A DNA stretch of 59,780 nt from Ruminococcus sp. GTDB lineage: Bacteria > Bacillota > Clostridia > Oscillospirales > Ruminococcaceae. The position numbers were made by a program, and so were the translations under genes. This document shows, in pieces, positions 1 to 13,147 of this stretch. Under the pieces are notes generated by a model. It was not told the origin of the DNA, made no database searches, and worked only from the letters and a program-made list of their open reading frames with translations. Each line of letters opens with the position of its first letter. The stretch's first letter is position 1. The DNA lies in the NCBI GenBank assembly GCA_017623515.1, contig JAGAOV010000010.1, positions 1-59,780 on the forward strand, given 5' to 3'.

Positions 1-5291
<5,291 letters not shown>

Positions 5292-5386
5292 AGGCGAAAA
5301 AACCTCCTTCGTTCTCGTCGAAATAAATTAGACGTTATCTGTAAAAGGCTTTTCGCTTTCTTTTTTAAAAAAATCCGGAAAAGCAC

Positions 5387-5416
5387 TTGACAGACGGGAA
5401 TGGAATATGTTATACT
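5387..5416 (+). promoter_or_regulatory. Promoter inside the rpoB leader, directed away from rpoB
   Basis: TTGACA at 5387-5392, 18-nt spacer, TATACT at 5411-5416 with an upstream TG (extended -10). It lies within the predicted rpoB 5' leader and faces the rpoB promoter head-on. The nearest plus-strand gene (5668) has its own promoter, and two hairpins intervene, so this promoter probably makes a short RNA. Confidence 0.65.
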
Positions 5417-5421
5417 ATTTT

Positions 5422-5500
5422 GCAAGGGTAATGCACAAAGGCATTACGATACATTATATTATTATACTACAGCTGCCGCTTTTTGTCAAGCGGTTTTTTT
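5422..5500 (+). ncRNA. Candidate short RNA antisense to the rpoB promoter region
   Basis: A transcript from the 5387-5416 promoter would start near 5423. It contains a 7-bp hairpin (5428-5434 with 5441-5447) and then a CCGCTT/AAGCGG stem (5476-5481 with 5488-5493) followed directly by seven T residues. That gives a compact RNA of about 78 nt with a Rho-independent terminator. Its 3' half overlaps the rpoB promoter on the other strand, so part of the terminator stem is also the rpoB -35 box. The alternative is that the stem is a by-product of the -35 sequence. Confidence 0.4.
5461..5489 (-). promoter_or_regulatory. rpoB promoter
   Basis: On the minus strand: TTGACA (5489-5484), 17-nt spacer, TATAAT (5466-5461), a perfect consensus. 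The predicted start is near 5454, giving a 5' leader of about 160 nt before rpoB that begins with a 7-bp hairpin. Confidence 0.85.
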
Positions 5501-5520
5501 GTACTTTGTGTATATTTATA

Positions 5521-5550
5521 AAAACCGCAGTTACCGCAAGCTGCGGTTTT
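5521..5550. terminator. Bidirectional hairpin terminator upstream of rpoB
   Basis: A perfect 10-bp stem (AAAACCGCAG / CTGCGGTTTT) with a 10-nt loop, A-rich on one side and T-rich on the other. It insulates the rpoB region from the 5668-8695 operon and would catch read-through of the candidate short RNA. Confidence 0.6.
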
Positions 5551-5606
5551 GCTGTATTCATGAAAAATGGCACAGGATACATTCATTGAAAAAAGGAAAA
5601 TATGTA

Positions 5607-5635
5607 TTTACATTTTTTCTCATGTATGATATACT
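5607..5635 (+). promoter_or_regulatory. Promoter of the zinc-ribbon/comM/rodA operon
   Basis: TTTACA (5607-5612), 17-nt spacer, TATACT (5630-5635), about 32 nt before the first start codon at 5668. Confidence 0.65.
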
Positions 5636-5667
5636 TATTATATTAATTATGGTCAGGAGGCGATTTT

Positions 5668-5973
5668 ATGGAATTTATGGAAGATAAGGACAGTATGATA
5701 GTAATGATCGCACTTGCTGGACTTGCGCTTACAGTGCTGTACCGCTGGCTGAGTATGAAAACGCCTGAGCCTAAGCCTGAGCCAGAGCCGGAACCGGAAA
5801 AAAAGGAAGAATCATGTCCATACTGTAATGAAGAACCTGTAGATGTTCTTGTAGTGTTTGATAAGGTCGGAAAAAATGAAAGAATCAAAAAAGAAACACG
5901 TCTTGCAATATATTGTCCTATATGCGGAAAGAAAATAAAGGATCCGCCCGGTGAAGAGCCGCCGGCAGAATAA
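5668..5973 (+). CDS. Small membrane-anchored zinc-ribbon protein, unknown function
   Basis: Not assigned to a named family. The 101-aa protein has one predicted N-terminal membrane segment (about residues 9-28), a spacer of Pro-Glu/Pro-Lys repeats (about 32-46), and a soluble domain with two CxxC pairs (SCPYC near 50 and YCPIC near 82) that probably bind zinc. An AGGAGG sits 7 nt before the ATG; an internal ATG at codon 4 is a less likely start. The gene ends 24 nt before comM and is first in an apparent operon with comM and a SEDS polymerase. Membrane anchoring with a cytoplasmic or surface zinc ribbon is inferred from sequence only. Confidence 0.75.
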   Translation: MEFMEDKDSMIVMIALAGLALTVLYRWLSMKTPEPKPEPEPEPEKKEESCPYCNEEPVDVLVVFDKVGKNERIKKETRLAIYCPICGKKIKDPPGEEPPAE

Positions 5974-5997
5974 GCCTGTAAAAGCGAGGTGAGTGCA

Positions 5998-7521
5998 ATG
6001 TTTACAAAAATAAGCAGTCTTGGACTGTTCGGTCTTAATGCATTTCCGGTGGATGTTGAAGTAGCACTGAGCCGTGGAATGCCGAAATTTGATATAGTCG
6101 GGCTGCCTGATGCCTCTGTGCGTGAAAGCCGTGAGAGAATAACAGCAGCTCTCCATGCTGCGGATGTAACGCTTCCCAGTAAGAAAATAGTGGTAAACCT
6201 CGCTCCGGCTGATGTTAAAAAAAGCGGAACTATGCATGATCTTGCTATTCTCATAGCAGTTCTCCACTCAATAGGAGGAATTCACGTTTCAATGAAAGGC
6301 AAGTGCTTTATAGGCGAGGTTTCATTAAGCGGCGAGGTCAGGAGTGTAAACGGCGTTCTCCCTATGACGATACTTGCAAGAAGTATAGGCGTAGAGGAGC
6401 TTTACGTTCCGGCTGGAAATGCAGCAGAAGCGGCAGCTATTGAGGGAGTAAGGGTTTACGGAGTACCCAGCGTTCAGGCTCTTCTTGCACATCTTGACGG
6501 CAGAGAACAGCTTTTGCCCGCACAGTTTAAAGCTGAACCTGATAATTCACCAATGGCAGGAGTTGATTTTTCTGATGTGCGAGGTCAGAGAAGCGTAAAA
6601 CGTGCCCTTGAGATAGTGGCAGCCGGAGGTCATAATGTTCTTATGATAGGGCCGCCGGGAAGCGGCAAGAGTATGCTTGCAAAGCGTCTGCCTACGATCC
6701 TTCCGGAAATGACAATGGAGGAGGCTCTGGAAACTACCAATGTATATTCCATTTCAGGAATGCTTGATCCACGTTCACCTCTTATGAGGAAGCGTCCTTT
6801 CCGCGCGCCGCACCATACAATATCAGGAGTAGGTCTTGTAGGCGGAGGAAGTATACCTCAGCCAGGTGAAATTTCACTCGCACACAATGGACTTTTATTT
6901 CTCGATGAGCTTGCGGAGTTCGACAGAAGAACCCTTGATATAATGCGTCAGCCGCTGGAGGATCATATTGTAACCATAACACGAGCGTCGGGAACGATAA
7001 CATACCCCTGCCGGTTCATGCTTGTGGGCGCAATGAATCCATGCCCATGCGGCTACTATGGACATCCGACGAGAAAATGCACATGCTCACCTCAGACGGT
7101 ACAGAAATATCTTTCACGTATATCTGGGCCTCTTATGGAGCGTTTTGACATGCACCTTGAGGTAGAGCCGGTAATGTTTGAGGATCTTTCCGATACGAAA
7201 ATGCCTGAATCCTCAGCAGAAATACGCAAAAGAGTACAGACTGCAAGAGAAGTACAGGATAAGCGTTATAAAGGGACAGGAATAACCTGCAATTCTCAGA
7301 TACCAGCAGGTCATTTGCAGACATACTGCCCTGTAACAGAAAGTGCCCATAAGGTCATACAGGACGCATTTGACAAACTCGGACTAAGCGCACGTTCATA
7401 TGATAGAATTTTAAAGGTTGCCCGTACCATTGCTGATATGGCAGGCTCGGAGATAATAGAAAAAAGCCATGCAGCAGCGGCAATACAGTACGGCAGCGTA
7501 AATTGGAAATACAAGGTATAA
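5998..7521 (+). CDS. comM: YifB/ComM-family magnesium chelatase-like AAA+ ATPase
   Basis: A 507-aa protein of normal length for the YifB/ComM family. Residues 1-170 form the Lon-protease-like N-terminal domain typical of the family (opening LGLFGLNAFPVDVEVALSRG). The AAA+ core follows, with Walker A GPPGSGKS at about 218-225, Walker B LLFLDE near 300 and the MNPCPCGYYGHP cysteine segment; the C-terminal Mg-chelatase domain closes it. ComM is a hexameric helicase that promotes branch migration when transformed DNA recombines; a role here is inferred from family. I chose the ATG at 5998, 5 nt after AGGTGAG; a GTG at 5989 would overlap that ribosome binding site. Confidence 0.93.
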   Translation: MFTKISSLGLFGLNAFPVDVEVALSRGMPKFDIVGLPDASVRESRERITAALHAADVTLPSKKIVVNLAPADVKKSGTMHDLAILIAVLHSIGGIHVSMKGKCFIGEVSLSGEVRSVNGVLPMTILARSIGVEELYVPAGNAAEAAAIEGVRVYGVPSVQALLAHLDGREQLLPAQFKAEPDNSPMAGVDFSDVRGQRSVKRALEIVAAGGHNVLMIGPPGSGKSMLAKRLPTILPEMTMEEALETTNVYSISGMLDPRSPLMRKRPFRAPHHTISGVGLVGGGSIPQPGEISLAHNGLLFLDELAEFDRRTLDIMRQPLEDHIVTITRASGTITYPCRFMLVGAMNPCPCGYYGHPTRKCTCSPQTVQKYLSRISGPLMERFDMHLEVEPVMFEDLSDTKMPESSAEIRKRVQTAREVQDKRYKGTGITCNSQIPAGHLQTYCPVTESAHKVIQDAFDKLGLSARSYDRILKVARTIADMAGSEIIEKSHAAAAIQYGSVNWKYKV

Positions 7522-7555
7522 CAGAAAAAAAGAGAACACAGTGAAAGGAAACAAA

Positions 7556-8695
7556 ATGAAAGAGCTTCGTGAAAAAATAGCGGACAGTTTCCGCCGGCTT
7601 GACAAGCTTGTGATTATTGCAGGGATACTTTGTTCGGTGCTGAGCGTTGTTATGCTGCATTCAATACATGTAAATGAGGTACTTGACATAGGAGTGGATG
7701 ATGCAGTTACGCAGGCGATCGCAGCAGCAGTGGGAATTGTATGCATGATAGTTGCGGCATCTGTAGATTTTCACAGAGCAACAAAGCTATGGTATGTATA
7801 TGTACCCATAATACTTATTCTTGTTGCACTTACGTTTACATCTCTCGGCTATCAGCGAGAGGGTGCGGATGACCAAGCATGGCTTGACCTTGGCTTTACG
7901 AGTATCCAGCCCTCGGAATTTCTGAAAATAGTTTTCATAATGTCCTTTTCCCTGCATTTGTCGAAGGACGAGGCTAATATGAATCATCCTCTGCATATGC
8001 TCCTGCTTCTGCTTCATGGTGCAGTACCGCTTGGAATTGTCGTACTTCAGGGTGACTATGGTACTGCGGTAGTATTTGCCATGATGCTTATAATGATGCT
8101 TTTCGCTTCCAGAATCTCATGGGTATATATAGCGGCAGCAATGGTGCTGATACCGGCAGCATTGTGGGCGGCATGGAATTTTGTTCTGGGCGATCTTCAC
8201 AAGAGCAGAATTCTTGTTCTCCTGAATCCGGGAACTGACCCTGAGGGACTTGAATATCAGCAGGATCTTGGACTGACAGCACTTGCCTCGGGAAAGCTTT
8301 TCGGAAAGGGCGTATACAGCGGAGAGGATTATGTAAGTGTTCCGGAGCTTCACAATGACTTTATCTTTGCCTATGTAGGAGAAACGCTTGGTTTTGTAGG
8401 AACGATGGCAGTTGTCATTGTTCTGACCTTTATATGTGTAAAAGTCCTTCTCTGCGGAGTAAAGCTTCCGGACAGACAAGGAATGTTTATCTGCGTTGGA
8501 GTATTTGCGATGTTTGCAACTCACTGTATAATGAATATCGGAATGGTGCTGAAGGTTCTGCCTGTAATTGGTGTGCCGCTGCCGTTTCTCAGTGCAGGAG
8601 GTTCAGCAACCCTTAGCATGTACATCGCCCTTGGACTTGTTCAGAGCGCAAAGCTCCACAGTGTAAGACCGCCGAGAGTTTTGTTTGATGATTGA
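7556..8695 (+). CDS. SEDS-family peptidoglycan polymerase (RodA/FtsW/SpoVE type)
   Basis: Polytopic membrane glycosyltransferase (379 aa, about ten hydrophobic segments) that would polymerise lipid II with a partner class B PBP. Family signatures include the DLGFTSIQPSEFLKI block, GDYGTAVVF, the catalytic-loop motif VPELHNDFIFAYVGETLG with its conserved Asp, and the C-terminal PVIGVPLPFLSAGGSA motif. The sequence is closer to RodA than FtsW in the loop after PSEF, but I would not fix the subtype. The ATG at 7556 follows AAAGGA with good spacing; a GTG at 7541 is possible but lacks a clear site. It is last in the 5668-8695 operon, followed at once by a hairpin terminator. Confidence 0.93.
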   Translation: MKELREKIADSFRRLDKLVIIAGILCSVLSVVMLHSIHVNEVLDIGVDDAVTQAIAAAVGIVCMIVAASVDFHRATKLWYVYVPIILILVALTFTSLGYQREGADDQAWLDLGFTSIQPSEFLKIVFIMSFSLHLSKDEANMNHPLHMLLLLLHGAVPLGIVVLQGDYGTAVVFAMMLIMMLFASRISWVYIAAAMVLIPAALWAAWNFVLGDLHKSRILVLLNPGTDPEGLEYQQDLGLTALASGKLFGKGVYSGEDYVSVPELHNDFIFAYVGETLGFVGTMAVVIVLTFICVKVLLCGVKLPDRQGMFICVGVFAMFATHCIMNIGMVLKVLPVIGVPLPFLSAGGSATLSMYIALGLVQSAKLHSVRPPRVLFDD

Positions 8696-8705
8696 TAATT
8701 AAAAA

Positions 8706-8736
8706 TGAGCCGCTGCATACACTGTGCAGCGGCTCT
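8706..8736. terminator. Bidirectional terminator, copy of a repeated stem-loop
   Basis: An 11-bp perfect stem (GAGCCGCTGCA / TGCAGCGGCTC) with a 7-nt loop between the convergent rodA-like gene and the dockerin gene. The same stem-loop recurs at 10560-10586 and, inverted with one loop mismatch, at 56327-56353. Confidence 0.8.
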
Positions 8737-8747
8737 TATATTTGCGT

Positions 8748-9494
8748 TTATGAAGCAAGTATATCGTCCCATACAGGAGAAAGACCTGCTGCCTTCTGTG
8801 CATAGTATGTGAGGACAGCAGTTGCATCGTCAATATCAACTACACGATTTCTGTCAATATCAGCAGCAACTAACTGTGCTTCACTGAAGCTTGCTGTAGA
8901 AATACCAGATGCAGTATTAGCGTAATGTGCAAGAATATCTGTAGCATCGGAGGTGTCGATTAAGCCATTCTGATCAGCGTCACCCGGAGTAACACCCCAG
9001 CATGGTTCTTCAAGAAAGCAAAAGCTAACAATAGGGTTTAAAGTGATCCATGTTCTGATAACGCTTTTCAGGTGTTTTTCATTATAGTCACTATAATTCG
9101 CTAACTCGTCACGTTCATCAAAGTCAACTGCGAATATATTGTACTTTACGGTCAGATCATCAGCGTGGAATCCGTTACTATGTACAACAAAATGATCAAA
9201 GATGTCTTCGGGTAACATCATATTTTCCCCATCCAAACGTGTAATAGACTCATTCGTCCATACATTGAAAAGCACGTAGCCGTAATTTCCAGTAGATTGT
9301 TCGCCGTATGATCTGTATGCTTCTGCTGCCTCTTCAGAAATTGCACATATTTCCTCTTCGGAGAGTGCGAGAAATTCTTCAAAGGTATAGGTTTCAAAGA
9401 TGTTTACTGTTTCCTCCGCACTTGCTGCAATTGGTGCAAGTGATGTCAGAATCATCATCGCAGAAATAAGTATGCTCATTAGTCTTTTTTTCAT
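8748..9494 (-). CDS. Secreted dockerin-containing protein, paralog A
   Basis: A 248-aa exported protein. Residues 1-26 form a signal peptide ending around AASAEE. Residues 27-60 contain an acidic segment with FEEFLALSEEEI. A central domain of about 110 aa is unrecognised. The C-terminal dockerin (about 170-248) has two EF-hand-like repeats: GDADQNGLIDTSDATDILAHYA and ADIDRNRVVDIDDATAVLTYYA, each with DxDxxG-type calcium ligands. The C-terminal dockerin would attach the protein to a cohesin scaffold. It lies 22 nt after a paralog (9517-10335) and shares its promoter. The two are almost identical over the N-terminal 50 residues and only weakly similar beyond. No catalytic motif is visible. Confidence 0.85.
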   Translation of the reverse strand: MKKRLMSILISAMMILTSLAPIAASAEETVNIFETYTFEEFLALSEEEICAISEEAAEAYRSYGEQSTGNYGYVLFNVWTNESITRLDGENMMLPEDIFDHFVVHSNGFHADDLTVKYNIFAVDFDERDELANYSDYNEKHLKSVIRTWITLNPIVSFCFLEEPCWGVTPGDADQNGLIDTSDATDILAHYANTASGISTASFSEAQLVAADIDRNRVVDIDDATAVLTYYAQKAAGLSPVWDDILAS

Positions 9495-9498
9495 AGAA
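9347..9498 (-). repeat. Near-identical 152-bp repeat, copy 1 (signal peptide module)
   Basis: This stretch, covering the start region and first ~45 codons of the 8748-9494 gene, matches 10188-10339 with only about eight differences. The rest of the two genes is far less similar. Confidence 0.9.
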
Positions 9499-9516
9499 AT
9501 CCCTCCTATCAGGCAC

Positions 9517-10335
9517 TCATATATTCACCGTAACATCATCCTTTCCCACGATGTAACACATGAGTGCGATAATGTCTGCAATATTTGTATTTTCATCACA
9601 ATTAAAATCTGCTGCCAGAATCTGTGTTTCATTTAATGTTATGATTTGGCAGAGATATTTGTTAAGTGCAATAATATCCAATATGCCTATTTTGCTGTCC
9701 ATATTTATATCGCCGTATAATATTACCGGTTCATCTGAAGGTTTGGTGATTTCCTCTCCGCAATATTCATCATGCTCTGAAAAAACAACGATTGGATTGA
9801 TAAACAGCCATACAAATATTTTAGCAACTATCTCGCTTTCGTCGTAAGGATATGCAGCAAGGGCATTTTTATCTGCATAAAGATCATATCCTGTGTAATA
9901 CGTATTGCTTTCTCCGTTTTCATCAAAGAGAACTATAACGTCAGAAGTTGGTACAATATCACGTTCACCAGTAAAGAATTCCTCAGGAAGTTTTAATGCG
10001 GCTAATAGGGCATTGTAATCCATAATGCAGTCCGTCCAGTTATCGTTCCATTCAAGTATGAACTGATTGCATTCTTCAGGATAAATCATGACTGTATAAC
10101 GACAGAACGAGGGATTATATTGCATTAAAAATTCATTTCTTTCCTTAGATTCTTCATATGCAGATTGAATATAGGGAGAGATACTGCATATTTCCTCTTC
10201 GGAGAGTGCAAGAAATTCTTCAAAGGTACAGGCTTCAAAGATGTTTACTGTTTCCTCCGCACTTGCTGTAATTGGTGCAAGTGATGTCAGAATCATCATC
10301 GCAGAAATAAGTATGCTCATTAGTCTTCTTTTCAT
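9517..10335 (-). CDS. Secreted dockerin-containing protein, paralog B
   Basis: A 272-aa exported protein, first gene of a two-gene operon with its paralog at 8748-9494. It has the same signal peptide and FEEFLALSEEEI segment. The diverged central domain shares scattered motifs with the paralog (LPEEFF against LPEDIF, and FINPIVVF against LNPIVSF). The C-terminal dockerin, GDINMDSKIGILDIIALNKYL and ADFNCDENTNIADIIALMCYI, belongs to a different subtype from the paralog's (IIALNKYL instead of DATxxLxxYA). So the two products may dock on different cohesins. Function of the central domain is unknown. AGGAGG lies about 7 nt before the ATG. Confidence 0.85.
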   Translation of the reverse strand: MKRRLMSILISAMMILTSLAPITASAEETVNIFEACTFEEFLALSEEEICSISPYIQSAYEESKERNEFLMQYNPSFCRYTVMIYPEECNQFILEWNDNWTDCIMDYNALLAALKLPEEFFTGERDIVPTSDVIVLFDENGESNTYYTGYDLYADKNALAAYPYDESEIVAKIFVWLFINPIVVFSEHDEYCGEEITKPSDEPVILYGDINMDSKIGILDIIALNKYLCQIITLNETQILAADFNCDENTNIADIIALMCYIVGKDDVTVNI

Positions 10336-10339
10336 AGAA
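10188..10339 (-). repeat. Near-identical 152-bp repeat, copy 2 (signal peptide module)
   Basis: Partner of 9347-9498, at the same position relative to the start codon of the upstream paralog. The sharp fall in similarity after the repeat suggests recent gene conversion or duplication limited to this module. Confidence 0.9.
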
Positions 10340-10354
10340 GTCCTCCTTATAAAT

Positions 10355-10396
10355 TCATAAAGTTTTCTTCATTTCAAAAATAGCGTCACGGTACAT
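10355..10396 (-). CDS. Possible 13-codon leader peptide upstream of the dockerin pair
   Basis: In the ~100-nt leader of the dockerin operon an ATG preceded by GAGGTGAG opens a 13-codon ORF (MYRDAIFEMKKTL, then TGA) that ends about 20 nt before the start codon of the first dockerin gene. It could couple or tune translation, or be chance. Confidence 0.3.
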   Translation of the reverse strand: MYRDAIFEMKKTL

Positions 10397-10441
10397 CGGA
10401 CTCACCTCACAAAAAATATAGAAACGTTATCTTCTACATAT

Positions 10442-10470
10442 ATTATAAACCATGACAAACTAAATGTAAA
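10442..10470 (-). promoter_or_regulatory. Promoter of the dockerin pair
   Basis: TTTACA (10470-10465), 17-nt spacer, TATAAT (10447-10442), with a start near 10435 and a leader of about 100 nt. The CTATTTACATTT context around the -35 is repeated at the promoter of the dockerin ORF at 57768. Confidence 0.7.
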
Positions 10471-10554
10471 TAGTTTCCATAAAACTTTTTTAAAAAATCG
10501 TGCGTTTTGCATACAGTTATTTTTCAAAGTATATCGAAACCCATTCCGAACAAA

Positions 10555-10587
10555 CAAAAAGCCGCTGCATACACTGTGCAGCGGCTC
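10555..10587 (-). terminator. Rho-independent terminator of the sugar transferase gene
   Basis: Stem AGCCGCTGCA / TGCAGCGGCT followed on the minus strand by TTTTTG. It is the same stem-loop as at 8706-8736. Confidence 0.85.
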
Positions 10588-10605
10588 TTATAATTTAAAC
10601 AGATT

Positions 10606-11406
10606 TTATCTTGCACCCTTTTTACGTACAACAACACCTATGGTACGGAAAATAAGCTTAATATCAAGCCACAGGCTGCGCTTTTTTATGTATTCCACAT
10701 CAGATTCAACCCAACGCTCGAATTCAATATCACTTCGACCTTCAACCTGAGCAATGCATGACAGACCTCCCTTGACGAGAAGTCTCTCCATATGCTCCGG
10801 AGTATACAGAACCACTTCACGAGGAAGCGGCGGACGAGGACCTATAATGGACATATCACCCTTGAGTATATTCCAAAGCTGAGGAAGCTCATCTATAGAG
10901 GTTTTACGTATGAATCTGCCGAATTTTGTAACACGTGGATCGTTTGCATTCTTGAATGCAAGACCATCGGTTTCGTTGCCGGACTGAACCTCCTTGAACT
11001 TCGCCTCTGCATCCTTGCACATGGAACGGAATTTGTACATATGAAATATTTTGCCGTCCTTAGTAAGGCGAGCCTGTGAGAAAAATGGATTTCCGCAGTC
11101 CTGAAGAAATACGATAAGAGCAATAATAGCCATAGGTATAAGCAGAAGTATCAAAGCAATTATGGAAAGTACTATATCCATCGCACGTTTGCAGAAAAGA
11201 TAAGCCTTTCCGCCGTTAGGTACGACTTTGCTGTATTTAAGGGTTTCATGAACACCGGCTGACAGCAGTTCCAGAGCCATACGGTCAAATTCAAGTATGG
11301 GATAATTTGTTTCACCGTTGGGATTCTCTTTCATGGAAGAAAGAGTAACCTCTGTGATCATTTCTTCAGTAATCACAGGATGTTCGTCATAAGTCATCTT
11401 CTTCAA
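10606..11406 (-). CDS. Polyprenyl-phosphate sugar phosphotransferase (bacterial sugar transferase)
   Basis: A 266-aa initiating phosphoglycosyl transferase that would load the first sugar phosphate onto undecaprenyl phosphate for exopolysaccharide, capsule or glycoprotein glycan synthesis. The N-terminal ~70 aa are a short cytoplasmic extension. A membrane hairpin follows (about 75-105, KRAMDIVLSIIALIL). The catalytic domain carries FRSM, the TSIDELPQLWNIL motif with the Asp-Glu dyad, and the SIIGPRPPLPREV motif. It resembles the PglC/WcaJ C-terminal catalytic unit without the large WcaJ membrane domain. The start is TTG at 11406, 7 nt after AGGAGG; an ATG three codons later is less well placed. 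It has its own promoter (11480-11508) and terminator, and no other glycan genes are adjacent. Confidence 0.92.
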   Translation of the reverse strand: MKKMTYDEHPVITEEMITEVTLSSMKENPNGETNYPILEFDRMALELLSAGVHETLKYSKVVPNGGKAYLFCKRAMDIVLSIIALILLLIPMAIIALIVFLQDCGNPFFSQARLTKDGKIFHMYKFRSMCKDAEAKFKEVQSGNETDGLAFKNANDPRVTKFGRFIRKTSIDELPQLWNILKGDMSIIGPRPPLPREVVLYTPEHMERLLVKGGLSCIAQVEGRSDIEFERWVESDVEYIKKRSLWLDIKLIFRTIGVVVRKKGAR

Positions 11407-11479
11407 AGCAACTCCTCCTTATGCAGTCCATTTCATATGCTGTGCATGCAAAAATTCTCTATATCTGTCGTATTATAAT

Positions 11480-11508
11480 ATTCTACCAGACATTTTGCCG
11501 TTTGTCAA
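11480..11508 (-). promoter_or_regulatory. Promoter of the sugar transferase gene
   Basis: TTGACA (11508-11503), 17-nt spacer, TAGAAT (11485-11480). Confidence 0.75.
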
Positions 11509-11624
11509 ATCGAAAACAGACTCTTTTGAAGTTTTACGCAGCGTTTACAATTCGGTTTTTTTGCGGCAAACAATAATAATGCAGGATAGGCTGCCGCACA
11601 ATATATGCAGCAGCCCGTTGATAA

Positions 11625-13109
11625 TTACTTAAAAGGGTTTTCAGTGGGATAACGTACACCTGCCGGCTGATTGTATCCAATCTCATTTGTGTTCAAACCA
11701 AGATACTTGAACACCTCATAAAGCGTCTTGCCAAAGTGACCGAATGCAACTGCACCATGGTGAGGAAATCTTTTCTCAATGAGTACATGACGGTAGAAGC
11801 GAGCCATCTCCGGAATTGCAAAAATGCCAATAGAACCAAAGGAATGTGTAGCTGCCGGAAGAACCTCGCCCTGTGCGATATAGGCACGGAGCTTTGCGTC
11901 GGCAGTTGACTGGAGACGGAAGAAGGTTATATCACCAGCGGCAATGTCGCCCTCAAGCGTACCCTGTGTAACCTCCTCAGGGAGACTTCTTGCCATGATA
12001 AGCTGATACTTCATTTCACAGAATGCAAGCTTGCCTGAAGGTGTATTTCCGCAGTGGAAGCCCATAAAGGTCTCATTCAGACGATAGGGGGCATTGCCCT
12101 CTATCTCATTTTTGTAAAGCTCTTCCGGAACAGTATTGTTTATATCAAGGAGTGTAACTGCGTCATTGCTTACAACTGTACCGATAAATTCACTCAGTGC
12201 ACCGTAAATGTCAACCTCACATGATACAGGGATACCTCTTCCGGTAAGACGGCTGTTCACATAGCATGGAACAAAGCCGAACTGAGTCTGGAACGCCGGC
12301 CAGCATTTTCCTGCAATAGCGACAAATTTTCTGTAACCCTTGTGTTCCTCTATCCAGTCAAGGAGAGTCAGCTCATACTGAGCAAGCTTATGAAGTATTT
12401 CAGGTTTCTTGTTTCCCTCGCCAAGTTCTGATGCCATATCCTTTACCACATCCGGAATGCGCGGATCACCGGCATGCTTATTGAACGCCTCAAACAGGTC
12501 AAGCTCGGAGTTCTCTTCAATCTCAACACCCAGATCATACAGCGGCTTTATAGGTGCGTTACATGCAAGGAAGTTTGTAGGTCTTGGGCCAAAGCTTATT
12601 ATCTTGAGGTTTGAGAGGGCATATACAGCCTTTGCAATGGGCAGGAAGTCGTGTATCATATCAGCACACTCCTCCGCAGTGCCTACAGGCTCTTCCGGTA
12701 TGTATGCCTTTACTCCACGGATGTCAAGGTTATAGCTTGCGTTGAGCATACCGCAGTAAGCGTCGCCTCTGCTTGATGAGAGCACGCCGATATTTTCCTC
12801 AGCGGCTGCACAGAACATTTTAGGGCCGTCAAAATGCTTTGCAAGGAGTGTTTCGGAAATTTCAGGGCCGAAGTTTCCGAGGTATACGCACAGTGCCTGA
12901 CAGCCTGCTTTTTTCAGGTCTTCAAGAGCCTGCATCATGTGAATTTCACTTTCAACGATACAGATAGGACATTCATAGATGTCATCTGAACCGTACTTCT
13001 TTGTGTAAGCCTCAACAAGTGCCTTTCTTCTGTTTACGGAAAGACTTTCCGGAAAGCAGTCACGGCTTACTGCAACGATTCCTACTTTGATTTCTGGTAT
13101 GTTTATCAT
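11625..13109 (-). CDS. L-fucose/L-arabinose isomerase family protein
   Basis: A 494-aa cytoplasmic protein of the FucI/AraA-like isomerase fold, which interconverts aldose and ketose forms (L-fucose to L-fuculose, or a related sugar) with a divalent metal. The order of motifs fits the family: an N-terminal Rossmann-like region, a central domain, and a C-terminal domain with the CEVDIYGALSEF segment and late His-containing segments likely to include metal ligands. A GH95 fucosidase elsewhere in the window supports a fucose role, but substrate cannot be proven from sequence. No signal peptide. The gene starts 38 nt after the stop of a dockerin protein gene (13148-14314) and has no clear promoter of its own, so it is probably co-transcribed. 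A weak hairpin near 11594-11618 follows the stop. Confidence 0.8.
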   Translation of the reverse strand: MINIPEIKVGIVAVSRDCFPESLSVNRRKALVEAYTKKYGSDDIYECPICIVESEIHMMQALEDLKKAGCQALCVYLGNFGPEISETLLAKHFDGPKMFCAAAEENIGVLSSSRGDAYCGMLNASYNLDIRGVKAYIPEEPVGTAEECADMIHDFLPIAKAVYALSNLKIISFGPRPTNFLACNAPIKPLYDLGVEIEENSELDLFEAFNKHAGDPRIPDVVKDMASELGEGNKKPEILHKLAQYELTLLDWIEEHKGYRKFVAIAGKCWPAFQTQFGFVPCYVNSRLTGRGIPVSCEVDIYGALSEFIGTVVSNDAVTLLDINNTVPEELYKNEIEGNAPYRLNETFMGFHCGNTPSGKLAFCEMKYQLIMARSLPEEVTQGTLEGDIAAGDITFFRLQSTADAKLRAYIAQGEVLPAATHSFGSIGIFAIPEMARFYRHVLIEKRFPHHGAVAFGHFGKTLYEVFKYLGLNTNEIGYNQPAGVRYPTENPFK

Positions 13110-13147
13110 ATTCTTTTATCTCCTGTAATTAGATTTTTATAGTTGCA

